Of a stretch of 64,000 nucleotides of DNA, positions 33,426-41,271 are shown piece by piece. The DNA comes from Rossellomorea sp. SC111 (lineage in GTDB: Bacteria > Bacillota > Bacilli > Bacillales > Bacillaceae_B). The translations under genes were made by a program, and so were the position numbers. Each line of letters begins with the position of its first letter. Position 1 is the stretch's first letter. The stretch is taken from NCBI RefSeq assembly GCF_024733565.1, contig NZ_JANIOC010000016.1:1-64000 (forward strand). The letters are read 5' to 3'. A model generated the notes under the pieces. That model was given only the letters and a program-made list of their open reading frames with translations. It searched no databases and had not been told where the DNA came from.

Positions 33426-35585
33426 CTATTTTTTCAAAATGAATGTGTGTTCGATGACGTCCTTGCTGTTTCTCCCTATATAAACCGTAAACGTCCCCGG
33501 ATCGCTTGTATATTGAAGGTCTGAATGATGATACCTTAATTGCTCTTCCGAAATGGTAAACGTAACGTTTGTCGTTTCCCCCGGTTCCAGGCTGATTTTC
33601 CTGAAATCCTTCAATTCCTTCACTGGGCGGATCACTTCTCCGCTATGATCGCGGATATAAAGCTGTACGACTTCTTCGCCTGCGACCATTCCGTCATTCG
33701 TCACCTGAATGGAAACATCCAGGGACTGTTCGTCTGTCATCGTCTCCCGGGAAAGCTTCAAGTCAGCATACGTGAAGGTGGTGTAGCTTAAACCGAATCC
33801 AAATGGCAGGAGCGGGTCGTTCGGGATGTCGAGGTATTGTGATACATACCGTTCTTGTGCATCAGGTGCCCCTTGAGGTCTCCCTGTATTGAAATGGTTA
33901 TAATAAACGGGAACCTGCCCGACATGATAGGGGAATGACATGGTCAAGCGCCCGGAAGGATTCACGTCTCCATATAACAAATCGGCTACGGCATTTCCGC
34001 CTTCCGTTCCTGGATACCATGCTTCCAACACTGCGTCGGTTTGATCCAAAACGCCGTGTAAGTCAAGGGGACGTCCGTTGAACAGGACAGCCACCATCGG
34101 CTTATCCAATGATTTCAGATGCCCTATAAGTTGTAATTGAGCAGAAGGGAGCTGTATGTTCGCTCTGCATCCGGCTTCACCGCTCATTTCTGAATCTTCT
34201 CCTAATGCCAATACGATCACATCCGCGTCTTCGGAGGCTTTCATCGCTTCTTCCACTTGCAGGCCAGTGATGCTTTCGATGTCACAGCCTTGGGCGACGG
34301 TCAAGGAGCTCGTTTTCGAAAGAAATCCTTCCTTCACAGTGACGGCATCATCTCTGGATCCGAGCCATGACCATGGTCCCAATATGTCCCCGCTCTCTGC
34401 AAATGGTCCGATGAGGGCCACTTTTTGTTCTTTATGAAGAGGGAGGATCTGTTCATTTTTCAATAGGACGGAGGATTTGGCCGCAAGCTCCCGAGCGGCA
34501 TTTCGATGTTCTGCGCTCATGACGACTTCAGCTTCACGCTCCACGTTCGCCCCGCGATACGGATTTTCAAACAAGCCCAGCTTTTCTTTTAATTGTAAAA
34601 TCCGTAAGACAGCTTCATCAATGATCGACTCATCCACCATTTTTTCCTCTACAAGCTCTTTTAAGTGATTCACATAGGCGGTTGTCATCATTTCAATATC
34701 CACCCCTGCCGTGATCGCCTTATAAGCTGCTTCTTTTTCGTTCTCTGCGACACCGTGGGGGATCATTTCCTTCACGGCTCCCCAATCGGAAATAAGAATC
34801 CCGTCAAATCTCATTTCTTTCCGGAGAAGATCACGCATCAACCGTTTGTTTCCGGTTGCCGGGATACCGAAGACGGTGTTGAAGGCGGTCATCACCATCT
34901 CACAGCCCTCTTCAAGGGCAGCCTGGTAGGCAGGCAGATAATACTCACGAAGCTCTCTCTCAGACATATCGACAGTATTATAATCACGTCCGCCTTCTGG
35001 TGCACCGTAAGCCGCAAAGTGCTTCACGCAAGCAGCCACCCGTTCGACTTCCGTCGTCAAATCCTGACCTTGGAAGCCGCGGACGAAGGCACGTGCGAAT
35101 TCACTATTGAGGAATGGATCTTCCCCCGGCGATTCCATCACTCTTCCCCAGCGAGGATCGCGGACAAGATCGACCATCGGAGCAAACGTGACATGGACGC
35201 CTGAAACAGAAGCTTCCTTTGCTGCAATCTCCGCGCTTTTCTCGGTTAACCCCAGATCCCAGGAACAACCGATGGCGAGTGGGACAGGGAAAATCGTTTT
35301 AAATCCATGGACGATATCGGACATGAATAATAAAGGGATTCCCAACCGGTTTTCTTTCAGGTGCGTGCGCTGGATGTTGATGATTTCCTTGGCACCTGAT
35401 GCCCCGAGGACGGAACCGCTGTTTTGAACGACTTCCCCGGTCACACCCATCTCAGCCATGGGTCCGGTGATTTGTCCCTGTTCTTTTGCCCCTTTGAAAA
35501 AAGGTGTGGCCAACTGCATAAGCTGGGCGATTTTTTCATCCAATGTCATTTGATTCAATAGTGAATTCAGCTTGTTCTCCCTCAT
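33426..35585 (-). CDS. GH3 beta-glucosidase
   Basis: A 719-residue cytoplasmic GH3 enzyme: (beta/alpha)8 barrel (VTFAPMVDLVRDPRWGRVMES; CVKHFAAYGAPEGGRDYNTVD), nucleophile aspartate in GILISDWGAVKE at about residue 265, an alpha/beta sandwich domain (VALIGPFAESGDILGPWSW; EDSEMSGEAG with acid/base candidates) and a C-terminal fibronectin-type-III-like domain (EEVVQLYIRDHSG). In Listeria the equivalent gene beside the phosphorylase encodes a beta-glucosidase preferring sophorose. ATG 35585 follows GGAGGG; the 14 upstream residues are rejected. It is 19 bases upstream of the GH94 gene in one operon. Confidence 0.9.
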   Translation of the reverse strand: MRENKLNSLLNQMTLDEKIAQLMQLATPFFKGAKEQGQITGPMAEMGVTGEVVQNSGSVLGASGAKEIINIQRTHLKENRLGIPLLFMSDIVHGFKTIFPVPLAIGCSWDLGLTEKSAEIAAKEASVSGVHVTFAPMVDLVRDPRWGRVMESPGEDPFLNSEFARAFVRGFQGQDLTTEVERVAACVKHFAAYGAPEGGRDYNTVDMSERELREYYLPAYQAALEEGCEMVMTAFNTVFGIPATGNKRLMRDLLRKEMRFDGILISDWGAVKEMIPHGVAENEKEAAYKAITAGVDIEMMTTAYVNHLKELVEEKMVDESIIDEAVLRILQLKEKLGLFENPYRGANVEREAEVVMSAEHRNAARELAAKSSVLLKNEQILPLHKEQKVALIGPFAESGDILGPWSWLGSRDDAVTVKEGFLSKTSSLTVAQGCDIESITGLQVEEAMKASEDADVIVLALGEDSEMSGEAGCRANIQLPSAQLQLIGHLKSLDKPMVAVLFNGRPLDLHGVLDQTDAVLEAWYPGTEGGNAVADLLYGDVNPSGRLTMSFPYHVGQVPVYYNHFNTGRPQGAPDAQERYVSQYLDIPNDPLLPFGFGLSYTTFTYADLKLSRETMTDEQSLDVSIQVTNDGMVAGEEVVQLYIRDHSGEVIRPVKELKDFRKISLEPGETTNVTFTISEEQLRYHHSDLQYTSDPGTFTVYIGRNSKDVIEHTFILKK

Positions 35586-35634
35586 TGATAGACCCTCCGT
35601 ATGACGATTCATTCGTTTATTTTTCATCTTTAGT

Positions 35635-35644
35635 GAAACGTTTC
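35635..35644. promoter_or_regulatory. LacI-type operator, beta-glucosidase side
   Basis: Perfect palindrome GAAACGTTTC within TGAAACGTTTCGA, located between the minus-strand -10 box and the beta-glucosidase start. An identical core in the opposite orientation controls the importer side. Confidence 0.75.
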
Positions 35645-35662
35645 GATAAACAATTGAGTTGA

Positions 35663-35691
35663 ATTATAAGCGGGTTCCAACGGATAGTCAA
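35663..35691 (-). promoter_or_regulatory. sigma-A promoter for GH3-GH94 operon
   Basis: Minus-strand TTGACT (35691-35686) and TATAAT (35668-35663) are separated by exactly 17 bases. The operator at 35635-35644 lies just downstream. Confidence 0.75.
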
Positions 35692-35808
35692 CCCGTACAT
35701 CCCCATCCATACACTGCCTTTCACCCCTTCAAATCAGTATTTTAATGATAAAATAAGGTTTGGTTGTAGGCTTAAATTATTTTCAATTCAGTAATTTCTA
35801 AAAAAGTG

Positions 35809-35837
35809 TTGAAAGCGTATTCACGTTTGATTATAAT
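35809..35837 (+). promoter_or_regulatory. sigma-A promoter for ABC importer operon
   Basis: TTGAAA (35809-35814) and TATAAT (35832-35837) are separated by 17 bases, with the second operator beginning nine bases after the -10 box. Confidence 0.75.
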
Positions 35838-35846
35838 ATAGTCATC

Positions 35847-35856
35847 GAAACGTTTC
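35847..35856. promoter_or_regulatory. LacI-type operator, importer side
   Basis: GAAACGTTTC within TCGAAACGTTTCAA, an inverted match to the first operator's 13-base core. Its location at the presumed transcription start would block initiation when a LacI-type repressor is bound; the LacI gene at 41.3 kb is the obvious candidate. Confidence 0.75.
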
Positions 35857-35970
35857 AATAACTTGAATGATTTTTCATGACAGAATCATTCCTTCTATGA
35901 AATGGGGGATCATTCAATGCGCTTTACCATTTTTAAAGGGTTCAAATCAAATGGAAATGGAGATGGGGAA

Positions 35971-37206
35971 ATGAAAAAGAAAATGTGGTCCTTACTACTA
36001 ATCGGTATTCTGGCTTTATCCACGATTCTTACAGCCTGCGGAGGCAATGGTGAGTCGAAGGATGGAAAGAAAGAAATTACCGTGTGGGCGATGGGTGAAG
36101 AAGGTAAGAAACTTAAGGAAATGACTTCAAAGTTTGAAGAAGAAAACAAAGATATCTCTGTCAAGATCCAAGCGATCCCATGGGGTAATGCTCATGATAA
36201 ACTGCTTACGGCAGTCGCTTCAGGAAATGGCCCGGACGTCCTTCAATTAGGGACGACATGGGTACCGGAATTCGCAGATGCAGGTGCACTGCTTGACCTG
36301 ACTCCTTACTTGGAAGACTACCCGGAATTCAAACCTGAAAATTACTTCGAAGGGTCCGTCACTTCTATGAAGTATGACGACAAAGTCATCGGTGTTCCTT
36401 GGTATATCGATACACGCGTACTGTACTACCGCACAGATTTATTGAAAGAAGTGGGATACGACAAGGCTCCTGCTACTTGGGATGAACTGAAGGATGCAGC
36501 CGGGAAGCTGAATGATCGAGGCGAAGATGTATATGGTCTTGATATCGACCGTAATGACCAAATCACTCCTTTCATATTCGCGTGGCAGAATGGTTATGAG
36601 TTTGAAGGCAAAGATAATATGAACTTTGATTCTCCTGAATTCAAACAGGCGATAGAGTACTACACAGATTTCTTCAAGGAAGGGATCAGTCCTACGACAG
36701 AAGGAATCGATATCGTTCAAGCGTTTAAAGATGGTGTGAAGCCAATGTTCTTCAGCGGCCCATGGATGATCAATATCATCAACGACCAGGCGCCTGACTT
36801 GAAGGATAAGTGGGCTGTAGCCGTGATGCCTAAGAAAGAAACGAACACATCAAGCATGGGTGGATCCAATCTATCTGTTTTCCATAATTCCGAAAATGTG
36901 GACGAATCCCTGAAATTCATTTCTTATATGAATAAAGTCGACACGCAAATGGAATGGCTGGACATATCGAATACGCTTCCTTCGCGCGTCGATGCATGGG
37001 AAGAGCCGAAGTTAAAAGAAGACCCGATGCTGTCTGTCTTCGGTAAACAACTGGAAGATACAAAAGCATCACCGCAAATCAAGGAATTCGAAGTGATTGC
37101 ACAGGAGTTCCTTTCTACCATTGAAAAAGTAACAGTAGGTGGAGCAGATGTGGACAAAGAGCTTGAGAAATTCAACAAAAAAGCAAATGAAATCGTAGAA
37201 GAGTAA
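35971..37206 (+). CDS. sugar ABC importer binding lipoprotein
   Basis: A 411-residue extracellular solute-binding protein of the family 1 (maltose/oligosaccharide) type. The lipoprotein signal is MKKKMWSLLLIGILALS with the lipobox ILTACG. Family features include ITVWAMGEEGKKLKEM, ANGPD-like GNGPDVLQLGTTWVPEFADAG, and VIGVPWYIDTRVLYYRTDLLKEVG. Given the GH94/GH3 genes opposite, sophoro-oligosaccharides are the likely ligand, as for the Listeria protein Lin1841; this is inference. ATG 35971 is preferred as the start of the signal peptide; ATG 35917, behind GGGGGATC, is a possible alternative. Confidence 0.88.
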   Translation: MKKKMWSLLLIGILALSTILTACGGNGESKDGKKEITVWAMGEEGKKLKEMTSKFEEENKDISVKIQAIPWGNAHDKLLTAVASGNGPDVLQLGTTWVPEFADAGALLDLTPYLEDYPEFKPENYFEGSVTSMKYDDKVIGVPWYIDTRVLYYRTDLLKEVGYDKAPATWDELKDAAGKLNDRGEDVYGLDIDRNDQITPFIFAWQNGYEFEGKDNMNFDSPEFKQAIEYYTDFFKEGISPTTEGIDIVQAFKDGVKPMFFSGPWMINIINDQAPDLKDKWAVAVMPKKETNTSSMGGSNLSVFHNSENVDESLKFISYMNKVDTQMEWLDISNTLPSRVDAWEEPKLKEDPMLSVFGKQLEDTKASPQIKEFEVIAQEFLSTIEKVTVGGADVDKELEKFNKKANEIVEE

Positions 37207-37241
37207 GAGAGACTAAATAAAACTGACGCTGGCATAAGAAT

Positions 37242-37281
37242 AAAATGGAGTTACAGGTGTACAGCCTGAACTCCATTTTTA
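37242..37281 (+). terminator. hairpin between binding-protein and permease genes
   Basis: AAAATGGAGTTaCAGG / CCTGaACTCCATTTTT with a seven-base loop. Placed inside the operon, it probably lets only part of transcription continue, giving more binding protein than permease. Confidence 0.8.
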
Positions 37282-37317
37282 ACATCATTTTGCGTACGTT
37301 TAGATAGGTGGGATATC

Positions 37318-38220
37318 ATGAGCAATGGATGGAAAAACAGTATGAGCAAAAATAAGCATCCCTATGTGTTTATCGCTCCTGCAGTGATCATTTTAACTGT
37401 TTTCAGTATTGTTCCTATTATTGTAGCTTTTTTGATCAGTTTCACAGACCTTGATTTAAAAGGGCTTGCCGACTGGTCGAATGTCAGCTTTATCGGATTG
37501 GACAATTACTCGGAGTTAGTGTCGGATGAGTTGTTTCACAAGGCGATCTTCAACACATTGTTCTATGTGATCATCGGTGTTCCTCTTGTAATCATCTTCT
37601 CATTGGGGATTGCCTTGCTGCTGAATTATGGGACAAGCAAGCTGTTTACCGTGTTCCGCGGAGTATACTACATGCCTTCGATCACGAACATCATTGCCGT
37701 TGCCGTGATATGGGGGTTCTTATACAATACCGAATACGGATTATTTAACTACTTATTATCATTACTGGATGTAGAGAAGATTCCTTGGTTAGGAGAGCCA
37801 ACGATCGCCAAGCTATCGTTGATTGTGTTAGCCGTATGGAAAGGGGTCGGGATCAATATGATCATATTCCTTGCTGCCCTGCAGGGAATTCCAAAATCCT
37901 ATTATGAAGCAGCGGAAATGGATGGCGCCAACAGATGGCAGGTACTGTGGAATGTGACGATCCCGTTACTGCGCTACGCCACGTTCTTCGTCACGGTCAC
38001 GACACTGATCGGATGGCTGCAATTCTTCGAAGAACCATTCGTCATGACGAACGGAGGCCCCCTTGATGGAACGATTTCCATGGCGTTATTCATCTATCAA
38101 CGAGGATTCCAGTTCAGTGAATTTGGATATGCAGCAGCAGGCTCATTCATCCTGTTCATCATCATCATTATCATCACGCTTCTTCAATTTAAATTGAGAA
38201 AATCTGATACAGAATATTAA
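37318..38220 (+). CDS. sugar ABC importer permease 1 (MalF-like)
   Basis: A 300-residue permease with six transmembrane helices (YVFIAPAVIILTVFSIVPII at the N-terminus; FILFIIIIIITLLQF at the C-terminus). The EAA loop reads SYYEAAEMDGANRWQVLWNVTIP. FVMTNGGPLDGTISMALFIY is typical of the UgpA/MalF type. The start ATG follows GGTGGG. It partners with the next gene to form the membrane channel. No ATPase gene is present in the cluster, so a shared MsmX-type ATPase encoded elsewhere must energise it. Confidence 0.92.
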   Translation: MSNGWKNSMSKNKHPYVFIAPAVIILTVFSIVPIIVAFLISFTDLDLKGLADWSNVSFIGLDNYSELVSDELFHKAIFNTLFYVIIGVPLVIIFSLGIALLLNYGTSKLFTVFRGVYYMPSITNIIAVAVIWGFLYNTEYGLFNYLLSLLDVEKIPWLGEPTIAKLSLIVLAVWKGVGINMIIFLAALQGIPKSYYEAAEMDGANRWQVLWNVTIPLLRYATFFVTVTTLIGWLQFFEEPFVMTNGGPLDGTISMALFIYQRGFQFSEFGYAAAGSFILFIIIIIITLLQFKLRKSDTEY

Positions 38221-38253
38221 GAATGAAACTATACAGTATCGGGGCTGAATAAT

Positions 38254-39084
38254 ATGAAAAACAAAACAACGAAATCGAAGGCAGAGAAGCTCTTTATCAT
38301 CCTTTTGCTTGCTCTCGGCGGGATCATTGTATCCGTGCCTTTTATTTGGATGATCTCAAGCTCATTCAAGCCTGAAAATGAAGTGCTTCAAATACCGCCA
38401 AGCTTAATACCTGAGAATCCGACACTCGAAAACTACGTGAATTTATTTGAAAGCATGAATTTCGGCGTCTATTTACGAAATACGCTCATCATCGTTTTAT
38501 TTTCCTTTGTCGGTCTATTCTTTAATGCCATGGCCGGTTATGGATTTGCCAAGTATCAATTTAAAGGCAGGGAGAAGATCTTCTATATCGTCCTGGCCAC
38601 AATGATGATCCCTGCACAGGTGACGATGATCCCTGTTTACCTGATCTTAAATGAAATGGGACTCACGAACACGATGATGGGGATCGTGCTGCCGGGACTG
38701 GCCGCTGCCTTCAGTATCTTCCTATTCAGGCAGTTCATGACGACGATCCCGACTGACCTGATCGAAGCAGCGAGGCTTGACGGGGCGGGGGAATTCTACA
38801 TTTTCTTCCGCTTGATCGTACCGATTGCGAAGCCGATCTTCGCCGTGCAGGGAATCCTCACATTCATCGGTGCCTGGAACAGCTTCCTATGGCCGTTGAT
38901 CATCGCCAACGACGAAAGCCTCTACACCTTATCCGTCGGGCTTTCACTGTTGCAGGGGCAATATGCCAACAACTTCGGCCTGCAAATGGCCGGGGCAGCC
39001 TTCATGGTCGTGCCGATCATCATCATCTTCTCCTTCTTCCAGAAATACATCGTCGAAGGATTCACGATGTCAGGCATTAAATAA
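38254..39084 (+). CDS. sugar ABC importer permease 2 (MalG-like)
   Basis: A 276-residue permease of the MalG/UgpE type with six transmembrane helices (LFIILLLALGGIIVSVPFIW; FMVVPIIIIFSFFQKYIVEGF). The EAA loop is IEAARLDGAGEFYIFFRLIVP, and the C-terminus VEGFTMSGIK is characteristic for the family (GLTAGAVKG-like ending). It is 33 bases downstream of the first permease and ends the importer operon, followed by a hairpin. Confidence 0.92.
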   Translation: MKNKTTKSKAEKLFIILLLALGGIIVSVPFIWMISSSFKPENEVLQIPPSLIPENPTLENYVNLFESMNFGVYLRNTLIIVLFSFVGLFFNAMAGYGFAKYQFKGREKIFYIVLATMMIPAQVTMIPVYLILNEMGLTNTMMGIVLPGLAAAFSIFLFRQFMTTIPTDLIEAARLDGAGEFYIFFRLIVPIAKPIFAVQGILTFIGAWNSFLWPLIIANDESLYTLSVGLSLLQGQYANNFGLQMAGAAFMVVPIIIIFSFFQKYIVEGFTMSGIK

Positions 39085-39090
39085 TTTTCA

Positions 39091-39133
39091 TGTACCAGGT
39101 ACAGAGCTTTATGGATGTGCCTGGTATATTTCT
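39091..39133 (+). terminator. hairpin after importer operon
   Basis: TACCAGGTAC (39093-39102) pairs with GTGCCTGGTA (39117-39126) and is followed by TATTTCTTT. GGTGCCTGG-type repeats of this sort are dispersed in Bacillus genomes and here probably serve as the terminator. Confidence 0.6.
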
Positions 39134-39397
39134 TTGACTTTGAATATGTATAACACGGGAGCCGTCATGACACTGACCACAAAGTATGTGCGGGCGATTT
39201 CATTCCATATAGCAAAGGTTTGGCCGGACATTCAACTCATTGCTGGCGATGTCTCAATGTACATGTTTTTTCTAAAAGAGTCTACAGCTCCTCTTTTTTA
39301 TAAAAGAAGATTTGCTTAATAGAGCCCAATAGTTACTTTGAAAAAGTCTTCAAGGCATCATTTTAGAATGCACTTAAGAAATTAATGCTAAGAAAAG

Positions 39398-39520
39398 ATT
39401 GGAGCGGAAGGTGCTCGACTCCTGCGGGAAACGCGTGAAAGTTGAGACCCCACAGGGCGAAGCCCGAGGAGGCTCAACTCACGCCCCGCGGAAAGCGAGC
39501 ACCTGGAGCGGAAATCAACC
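39398..39520. repeat. large Bacillaceae palindromic intergenic repeat, short copy
   Basis: Starts ATTGGAGCGGAAGGTGCTCG and ends AGCGGAAATCAACC, with internal complementary arms (GTTGAGACCCCACAGGGCG against GAGGAGGCTCAACTC; CTCGACTCCTGCGGGAA against CCCCGCGGAAAGCGAGCACC). The outer 35 bases on each side match the copy at 5.7 kb, which has a different, longer centre. It ends 22 bases before the alpha-glucosidase start and so separates that gene from the importer operon. The 260 bases before it (39134-39397) hold nothing I can support. Confidence 0.88.
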
Positions 39521-39542
39521 ACTACATTTATGAGGAGGACCT

Positions 39543-41180
39543 ATGGAAAAAGCATGGTGGCAGAAGTCCACAATTTATCAAATATACCCCCGAAGCTTCA
39601 ATGATTCCAATGGGGACGGGATCGGGGACATTCCCGGCATCATCGAAAAACTCGATTATCTGGAACTTCTCGGCATCGATATCATCTGGCTGAGCCCGGT
39701 CTATCAATCCCCGAATGACGATAACGGCTACGACATCAGCAATTATTATGACATCATGCCCGATTTCGGTACCATGGAAGACATGGAAAGACTAATAGAA
39801 GAAGCAAAGAAAAGGGACATCCACATCATGATGGACCTCGTCATCAACCATACATCTGATGAGCACGCATGGTTTAAGGAATCGAGGAAATCAAAAGATA
39901 ACCCTTATCGCGATTACTATATTTGGAGGGAAAGCGGGGACGGGCCACCAAGTGACATTCAATCCGTTTTCAGCGGATCTGCCTGGGAATGGGATGAACA
40001 GACTGGTGAGTATTACTTTCATCTCTTCAGTAAAAAACAGCCTGATCTCAATCTTCATAACTCTGAAGTCCGGGAACATTTATACAAAATGATGAACTTC
40101 TGGCTCTCTAAAGGGGTCAGCGGATTCCGCATGGATGTAATCGATCTGATCGGGAAAGAAGTCGATGAGAACGTACTGACCGACGGGCCGAAGCTCCATG
40201 AGTATTTACAGGAAATGCATGAAAAGGTCCTTTCTCATTATCCGACTGTGACGGTCGGTGAGACCCCATCCGCCACCCCTGAAACGGCTCAGCTTTATAC
40301 AGGGAAAGGTCGTAATGAACTGGACATGGTGTTCACCTTCCAACATATGTCCCTGGACGAGCGTGCAGGGGAAGGGAAGTGGGCGTTGAAGGAACTCGAT
40401 TTCGTGGAGCTGAAAAAAGTGCTGAGCGAGTGGCAGACCTCCCTTTTTCAGAAAGGGTGGAACAGTTTATACTGGAATAATCACGATCAGCCCCGTATCG
40501 TATCCAGGTGGGGTGACGATCAAGAGTACCGGATCACATCCGCCAAGATGCTGGCAACGGTCCTTCACATGATTCAGGGGACGCCTTTCGTCTATCAAGG
40601 GGAAGAAATCGGGATGACGAATAGTAATTGGGACGATATCACCCAATACCGTGACATTGAAACGATTAACTACTTTCATGAAAAGAAAACAGAAGGCGTC
40701 CCAGAGGGTGAGATTATGAAATCGATCCGGACGAAGGGCAGGGACAATGCCAGGACACCGTTTCAATGGAATGACGATACTCATGGCGGTTTTACCGAAG
40801 GGAATCCGTGGATTGAAGTGAATTCCAATTACAAAAAAATCAATGCAGAACAGGCAGTGAAGGATCAGGACTCGATCTTCCATCATTATCAAAAGCTCAT
40901 TGCACTGAGGAAGCGATTGGATATCCTTGTTTATGGGGAGTATGAGTTACTATTGGGGGATCATCCTGAAATCATGGCGTACACACGGAAATGGGAAGAC
41001 CAAACCTTGTTGGTCGTGGCGAACTTCTACGGAGGCAATCCTGAATTCCATTTGCCTGAAGCAGCGGATGATTCTCATGCCGAAATGCTCATCAGCAACT
41101 ATTCCGATACCAGTGAGCGACCATCAGAACTTCAGAGTCTTCGTCCTTACGAAGCGATCGTATACTTATTAGGAAAATAA
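39543..41180 (+). CDS. malL: GH13 alpha-glucosidase / oligo-1,6-glucosidase
   Basis: A 545-residue cytoplasmic GH13 subfamily 31 enzyme closely patterned on B. subtilis MalL. It shows WWQKSTIYQIYPRSFNDSNG at the start, MDLVINHTSDEHAWF, QPDLN, the nucleophile in GFRMDVIDLIG (about residue 198), the acid/base in VGETPSATPE (about 240) and the stabiliser in NNHDQPRIV (about 315). It hydrolyses alpha-glucosides such as isomaltose, maltose or sucrose. An alpha-specific enzyme in a beta-glucan cluster is unexpected; the repeat just upstream suggests it was added separately. GAGGAGG precedes ATG. Confidence 0.9.
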   Translation: MEKAWWQKSTIYQIYPRSFNDSNGDGIGDIPGIIEKLDYLELLGIDIIWLSPVYQSPNDDNGYDISNYYDIMPDFGTMEDMERLIEEAKKRDIHIMMDLVINHTSDEHAWFKESRKSKDNPYRDYYIWRESGDGPPSDIQSVFSGSAWEWDEQTGEYYFHLFSKKQPDLNLHNSEVREHLYKMMNFWLSKGVSGFRMDVIDLIGKEVDENVLTDGPKLHEYLQEMHEKVLSHYPTVTVGETPSATPETAQLYTGKGRNELDMVFTFQHMSLDERAGEGKWALKELDFVELKKVLSEWQTSLFQKGWNSLYWNNHDQPRIVSRWGDDQEYRITSAKMLATVLHMIQGTPFVYQGEEIGMTNSNWDDITQYRDIETINYFHEKKTEGVPEGEIMKSIRTKGRDNARTPFQWNDDTHGGFTEGNPWIEVNSNYKKINAEQAVKDQDSIFHHYQKLIALRKRLDILVYGEYELLLGDHPEIMAYTRKWEDQTLLVVANFYGGNPEFHLPEAADDSHAEMLISNYSDTSERPSELQSLRPYEAIVYLLGK

Positions 41181-41188
41181 CCCAATAC

Positions 41189-41202
41189 TTGAAGCGCTTT
41201 CA
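41189..41202 (+). promoter_or_regulatory. cre site (CcpA) before the LacI gene
   Basis: TTGAAGCGCTTTCA fits the catabolite-responsive element consensus, with a TATAAT box beginning three bases later (41205-41210). No good -35 box is seen. It probably mediates carbon catabolite repression or represents the operator of the LacI protein itself. Confidence 0.65.
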
Positions 41203-41271
41203 TGTATAATGAACAGAAGAAATCAGTAAAGAAGGATGCCTTCATTTATTTAGCAATTAGGATGTGAACTT

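Noticed and set aside
38963-39319. 118-codon open frame running past the second permease gene
   Set aside because: First third is a shadow of the permease C-terminus and the rest runs through the hairpin after the operon; no start signal or recognisable domain.
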